Shown: positions 22,507-25,490 of the stretch, one piece after another
Layout: the number at the start of each line of letters is the position of its first letter
Position numbering within the stretch: position 1 is the first letter of the stretch
From: DATAAM01 sp036260075
GTDB lineage: Bacteria > Actinomycetota > Acidimicrobiia > Acidimicrobiales > JAHWLA01
Length of the DNA: 25,490 nucleotides
Assembly: GCA_036260075.1 (NCBI GenBank)
Contig: DATAAM010000223.1
Coordinates: 1 to 25,490, forward strand
Direction: 5' to 3'
Notes under the pieces: model-generated
The model's database searches: none
Told to the model about the DNA's origin: nothing
What the model saw: the letters and a program-made list of their open reading frames with translations, nothing else
Position numbers and translations under genes: made by a program

Positions 22507-23211
22507 TTACGAGGACTGCCGCGCGTACTGCAGGTCGATTGCGCCCTTGTAGGCGGGCACCTCCACTGTCGACTCACGGGAGACGGAGAAGCGCAGCCCG
22601 AACGACTCGGCGTCGTCGTGCAGCCGGCGTACGAGCTTGTCGGCCTCGAAGCGGTCGCGGCCCGCGCCCACCGCCACCACTGTGTACGGCGGCGAGTGCA
22701 CGGTGCCGTTGAGCAGGAGGGTGTTGCCGACGCAGAGCACGGCGCTGGTGCCCACCAGGCGCTGGCCGTTGATGGCGATCGCCTCGGCGCCCGCCCGCCA
22801 CAGCGCGTTGACCACGGCCTGCACGTCCTGGGAGTGGACGACCAAGTCGTTGACGTTGCCGGACGCGGGCTCCTCCTCCTCGGAGTCGTCGAGGACGACG
22901 CGCAGCCCCGGGCCCCGCACCGCCACCAGCCCGGCGGCCAGCGTGGCGTCCCGCAGCTCCTCCTCCCGGGCGCCTGCGCCTTGGAGGAAGCCGGTTCGAG
23001 TGGTGCGCAGCCGGCTCACGCGGTTGCGCAGGTCGGCCACCTCGCTGCGGAGGGCGGCGGCCGTCCGCTGCTCGCGCTCGATGAGATCCGCGAGCCGGTA
23101 GCGCTGGGTCAGGCGGGCCTCGGGGTCGGCGGGCCGGGCGCGCAGGGCCGTGGCGAGGACGAAGCCGATGCCGAGGCAGGCCAGGACGAGCAGCGTGCGC
23201 GACCGTCGCAT
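22507..23211 (-). CDS. DUF881 family membrane-anchored protein
   Basis: 234 residues from the ATG at 23211, with GGGGAGGA upstream on the minus strand. One N-terminal hydrophobic helix (7-23), a coiled coil (about 38-70), then the DUF881 domain (about 90-230), with LVVHSQDVQAVVNALWRAGA (123-142) and AINGQRL (146-152), its best-conserved part. The family is linked by position to crgA and the kinase cluster in actinobacteria and by fold to YlxW/YlxX of Firmicutes; its biochemical role is not established. The trpG start follows its stop by 10 bp. Confidence 0.9.
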   Translation of the reverse strand: MRRSRTLLVLACLGIGFVLATALRARPADPEARLTQRYRLADLIEREQRTAAALRSEVADLRNRVSRLRTTRTGFLQGAGAREEELRDATLAAGLVAVRGPGLRVVLDDSEEEEPASGNVNDLVVHSQDVQAVVNALWRAGAEAIAINGQRLVGTSAVLCVGNTLLLNGTVHSPPYTVVAVGAGRDRFEADKLVRRLHDDAESFGLRFSVSRESTVEVPAYKGAIDLQYARQSS

Positions 23212-23226
23212 GGCTATCCTCCCCGC

Positions 23227-23547
23227 ATGCCCATTCTGGGACGACGCTCGAAGGGGGCCGAGGCGGAGGCCGGCGAGGGCAAGGCCAAGCGGTCCGGCAG
23301 CGGCCGCGTGACGCCCAAAGGCACGGCCGGCGGCCGGTACACGCCGCCCACGCCCAAGGAGTACAAGGTCAGCCCGCGCTGGGTGCCCGTGCTCATGCTG
23401 GCGCTGCTGGTGAGCGGGATGCTGGTGATCATCAGCAACTACCTTCCCGACGCGGGCATCCTGCCCGGCGACACCAGCAACATCTGGCTGCTCGTGGGGC
23501 TCGGCCTCATCACCGGCGGCTTCATCACCGCCACCCGCTACCGCTGA
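23227..23547 (+). CDS. crgA: Cell division protein CrgA
   Basis: 106 residues. A charged cytoplasmic N-terminus, then YTPPTPKEYKVSPRWVPVLM leading into the first membrane helix (about 52-71), the loop NYLPDAGILPGDTSNIW and a second helix (about 85-101), ending TATRYR. This is the CrgA pattern. CrgA recruits and stabilises septal peptidoglycan enzymes such as FtsI/PBPs in actinobacteria. The N-terminal basic extension is longer than in mycobacteria. TATCCT at 23215-23220 sits where a -10 would give a leaderless transcript starting at the ATG. Confidence 0.95.
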   Translation: MPILGRRSKGAEAEAGEGKAKRSGSGRVTPKGTAGGRYTPPTPKEYKVSPRWVPVLMLALLVSGMLVIISNYLPDAGILPGDTSNIWLLVGLGLITGGFITATRYR

Positions 23548-23554
23548 CCCCTCC

Positions 23555-23603
23555 GTTTTGGGCACGGTTTCCTGCGCTATAGGCAGAAAAACGTGCCCAA
23601 AAC
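23555..23603. terminator. Bidirectional hairpin terminator after crgA
   Basis: GTTTTGGGCACG (23555-23566) and CGTGCCCAAAAC (23592-23603) are perfect 12-bp arms. Inside, CTGC/GCAG and TTT/AAA add pairs. It starts 8 bp after the crgA stop, between convergent genes. Confidence 0.75.
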
Positions 23604-23623
23604 CGGCCAAGGGGTGGGCGGGA

Positions 23624-23671
23624 AGTTACAGGGCTGTAACTCTCCCCAGGGTCGTCCACAGGGTGGGGAGA
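23624..23671. repeat. Two adjacent inverted repeats downstream of crgA
   Basis: AGTTACAG GG CTGTAACT (23624-23641) is perfect with a 2-bp centre. It is followed at once by TCTCCCC (23641-23647) pairing with GGGGAGA (23665-23671). They lie just after the stop of the small gene transcribed leftward, so they may be part of the same termination region or a protein-binding site. Confidence 0.5.
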
Positions 23672-23673
23672 AG

Positions 23674-23919
23674 TCATTCGACGGGGGCCACCAGCTGCAT
23701 GTCCTCCATGCAGTGCCGGGGGGCCTCCGGGTCCTCCTCGGGGGCGGCCGTGACGCGCAGCTCGACCCCGCACACGGTGCAGCGGTAGCGCAGGTTGACC
23801 TTGCGCAGCTCGCCAGGCGGCGGCGGGGGCGGCACCGGGCGGGCCAGCGCCCGCAGCACGGCGATCCCCAGCCGCAGGATCACCAGGAAGAGCAGCACGC
23901 TCACGACGACCTTCAGCAC
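23674..23919 (-). CDS. Small membrane protein with zinc-ribbon-like Cys motif
   Basis: 81 residues. An N-terminal hydrophobic helix (about 3-24) and a polyproline linker (PVPPPPPPG) are followed by YRCTVCGVELRV and a third Cys in RHCMEDM. C-x-x-C plus one Cys and a nearby His suggests a single zinc-binding knuckle on the cytoplasmic side. I do not know a characterised member. It is 88 bp downstream of the thiolase gene on the same strand, with a hairpin between them. Confidence 0.75.
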   Translation of the reverse strand: MLKVVVSVLLFLVILRLGIAVLRALARPVPPPPPPGELRKVNLRYRCTVCGVELRVTAAPEEDPEAPRHCMEDMQLVAPVE

Positions 23920-23958
23920 CGGCGCCAGGCTAGGCCAGGCCCCGCCGTCCGGCTTTTG

Positions 23959-23994
23959 TTCCCCGGCAGCGCACTGTGGTGCGCCCCCGGGGAA
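23959..23994. terminator. Long hairpin between thiolase and small membrane protein genes
   Basis: TTCCCCGG (23959-23966) pairs with CCGGGGAA (23987-23994), and GCGCAC TGTG GTGCGC (23969-23984) forms the upper stem. No T run follows in either direction. It lies 13 bp beyond the thiolase stop, so termination is the simplest reading. Confidence 0.55.
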
Positions 23995-24007
23995 ACGAAC
24001 GTCGTGA

Positions 24008-25195
24008 CTACAGGCGCTCGATGACGGTGGCGTTGGCCATGCCGCCGCCCTCGCACATCGTGAGCAGGCCGTAGCGGCCGCCGGTGCGCTCCAACTCGTT
24101 GAGCAGCGTGGCCAACAGCTTGGTGCCCGAGGCGCCCAGCGGGTGACCGAGCGCGATGGCGCCGCCGTTCACGTTGACCTTGGCCATGTCGGGGTGGAGC
24201 TCCTTCTCCCACGCCAGGACGACCGAGGCGAAGGCCTCGTTGATCTCGACCAGGTCGATGTCGTCCATCGACAGCTTGGCCCGCTCCAGCGCCTTCTCGG
24301 TGGCGGGGATGGGGCCGGTCAGCATGAAGATGGGGTCGACGCCCGCCAGCGCGAACGTGTGGAACCGGGCCCGCGGCTTGAGCCCCAGCTCGGCCGCCTT
24401 CTCCTCGCTCATGATCAGCGCGGCCGAGGCGCCGTCGGTGATCTGCGACGAGTTGCCCGCGGTGATCACGCCGTCGGGCTTGAAGGCGGGCTTGAGGTTG
24501 CCCAGCGTCTCCACCGTGGTGCCGGGGCGGATGCCCTCGTCGTGCTCCACCAGCGCGTCGCTCTCGATGACCTTGCCGGTCTCGCGGTCGAGCTTGCGCT
24601 CCCGCACCGGGACGATCTCGTTCTCGAAGCGGCCCTCGGCGTCGGCCTGCTCGGCCAGTGTCTGGCTGCGGGCGCCGTAGGCGTCGACGTCCTCCCGGCT
24701 GAGGTTCCACTTCTCGGCGATGAGCTCGGCCGAGATGCCCTGCGGGACCAGGCCGCCGCGCTCGGCGTAGCGCTCCATGACCTTGGGGCCGAAGGGGATC
24801 GAGCCCGGCGTCACCGACGCGCCCATCGGGGTGGTGGTCATCACCTCGACGCCGCCGGCGACCACGATGTCGTAGGCGCCTGCGATGACGCCTTGGGCCG
24901 CGAAGTGGGCCGACTGCTGCGACGAGCCGCACTGGCGGTCGACGGTGGTGGCGGGCACCGACTCGGGCCAGCCCGCGGCGAGCACGGCGTTGCGGCCGAT
25001 GTTGATGCTCTGGTGGCCGACCTGCATGACGCAGCCCATGATCACGTCCTCGACGAGCGCGGGGTCGAGGTCGTTGCGCTCGGCGAGGGCCTTCAGCACC
25101 TCGCCGGCCAGGTCGGCCGGGTGCCAGCCCGACAGGCGTCCGTTGCGCTTGCCGCCCGCGGTGCGGATGGCGTCGACGATCACGGCGGTGGGCAT
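24008..25195 (-). CDS. Thiolase (acetyl-CoA acetyltransferase)
   Basis: 395 residues from the ATG at 25195, which has GAGGAG upstream; a start at 25231 would add a non-conserved stretch. It condenses or cleaves acyl-CoA (beta-oxidation or ketoacyl-CoA synthesis). The nucleophile C89 is in DRQCGSSQQ, with NEAF (319-322), H351 in GHPLGASG and C381 in CEGGG, so all catalytic residues are present. The length and the long region after residue 190 are those of degradative-type actinobacterial thiolases (FadA-like); the exact chain-length preference cannot be read from sequence. Confidence 0.95.
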   Translation of the reverse strand: MPTAVIVDAIRTAGGKRNGRLSGWHPADLAGEVLKALAERNDLDPALVEDVIMGCVMQVGHQSINIGRNAVLAAGWPESVPATTVDRQCGSSQQSAHFAAQGVIAGAYDIVVAGGVEVMTTTPMGASVTPGSIPFGPKVMERYAERGGLVPQGISAELIAEKWNLSREDVDAYGARSQTLAEQADAEGRFENEIVPVRERKLDRETGKVIESDALVEHDEGIRPGTTVETLGNLKPAFKPDGVITAGNSSQITDGASAALIMSEEKAAELGLKPRARFHTFALAGVDPIFMLTGPIPATEKALERAKLSMDDIDLVEINEAFASVVLAWEKELHPDMAKVNVNGGAIALGHPLGASGTKLLATLLNELERTGGRYGLLTMCEGGGMANATVIERL

Positions 25196-25217
25196 CGCAG
25201 CTCCTCTTTCAGTTCTG

Positions 25218-25229
25218 GACCGGTCGGTC
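25218..25229. promoter_or_regulatory. Possible TetR-type operator upstream of thiolase
   Basis: GACCGGTCGGTC: the palindrome GACCGGTC (25218-25225) followed by a repeated GGTC, 22 bp upstream of the thiolase start. Similar ACCGACCGGT-type sites are used by TetR-family regulators of lipid genes. The regulator is not in the window. Confidence 0.35.
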
Positions 25230-25290
25230 AAGTTTTCACCGGGGGCCGTGCTTGCTGCAACCCGGCGCCCGCCCGGTAGCTTCCCGGCCC

Positions 25291-25490
25291 ATGAAGGACA
25301 TGGACCGGTGGCTGGGCGACGGGGGCATGGCGATCATCGCCGCCATCGGCGCCGCGTTCGGGTCGTACGGCGACGGCTGGGTGGAGGGGTCGTGGGAGCC
25401 CACCCCCCTCGCCTGCAACCCGCACGGCACCGTGCAGGCGGGCGTGCACGCCGTGGTGCTCGACGCCGCCATGAACTTCGCCATCAACGC
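25291..25490 (+). CDS. PaaI-like hotdog-fold thioesterase, 5' part
   Basis: The gene continues beyond the window. The first 66 residues, MKDMDRWLGDGGM at the start and HGTVQAGVHAVVLDAAMNFAI at 45-65, match the hotdog acyl-CoA thioesterase family, in which the H-G-x-V-x-x-G loop precedes the central helix with its catalytic acidic residue (here Asp in VVLDAAM). An in-frame ATG at 25300 is an alternative start. It is divergent from the thiolase gene with 95 bp between starts, consistent with shared acyl-CoA metabolism. Confidence 0.8.
   Translation, partial: MKDMDRWLGDGGMAIIAAIGAAFGSYGDGWVEGSWEPTPLACNPHGTVQAGVHAVVLDAAMNFAIN

Noticed and set aside
23651..23660. DnaA box (GTCGTCCACA) suggesting the replication origin, since this cluster is near oriC in mycobacteria
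   Set aside because: It is a single imperfect match, with no cluster of boxes, no AT-rich unwinding region and no dnaA, dnaN or gyr genes.

Overview
The window is very GC-rich DNA from an actinobacterium. The main evidence is a cell-wall and Ser/Thr-kinase cluster (fhaA, fhaB, pstP, rodA/ftsW, pbpA, pknB) followed by trpG, a DUF881 gene and crgA. This matches the crgA-to-fhaA block of Mycobacterium tuberculosis in gene order and relative orientation, except that pknA is missing. GTG starts, 4-bp ATGA/GTGA overlaps and few Shine-Dalgarno sites fit the same group. A deep-branching lineage such as Acidimicrobiia is my guess, not something the sequence proves.

Layout. Positions 1-6820 look like host chromosome: the tail of a PIN-domain (VapC-like) gene, two tRNA-Ser genes, pheA, a divergent larB-larC pair for the nickel-pincer cofactor, an orphan membrane histidine kinase with a downstream membrane protein, and an orotate-phosphoribosyltransferase-like gene. 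Positions 6827-14133 are an insertion. I see an 18-bp imperfect terminal inverted repeat (12 bp perfect at the tips) at 6832-6849 and 14111-14128, flanked on both sides by the 5-bp direct repeat GCGGT, with the right end abutting the 3' end of a tRNA-Leu gene. Positions 14217-23919 are the cell-wall/kinase block, interrupted between pknB and trpG by a Doc-like/RHH toxin-antitoxin-like pair. Positions 24008-25490 hold a thiolase and the start of a hotdog-fold thioesterase.

The insertion of about 7.3 kb is the most interesting region. It contains a more AT-rich operon of two phosphoribosyltransferase-like proteins, one membrane-anchored and with a degraded PRPP loop, flanking a small unknown protein. 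A winged-helix regulator is divergent from this operon across a long inverted repeat. Next come an AlpA-like regulator and a row of small genes driven by a promoter overlapped by two operator palindromes. A tyrosine-recombinase-like gene (frameshifted in this copy) is translationally coupled to a DDE transposase-like gene next to the right end. I read it as a previously unmarked transposon carrying an uncharacterised phosphoribosyltransferase cargo system. The function of the cargo is not known to me.

How the host genes work together: FhaA, FhaB, PstP and PknB form a phospho-signalling unit that senses the cell wall through PASTA repeats and controls the RodA/FtsW glycosyltransferase and PbpA transpeptidase. 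CrgA and the DUF881 protein are septum or membrane partners found next to this unit in many actinobacteria.
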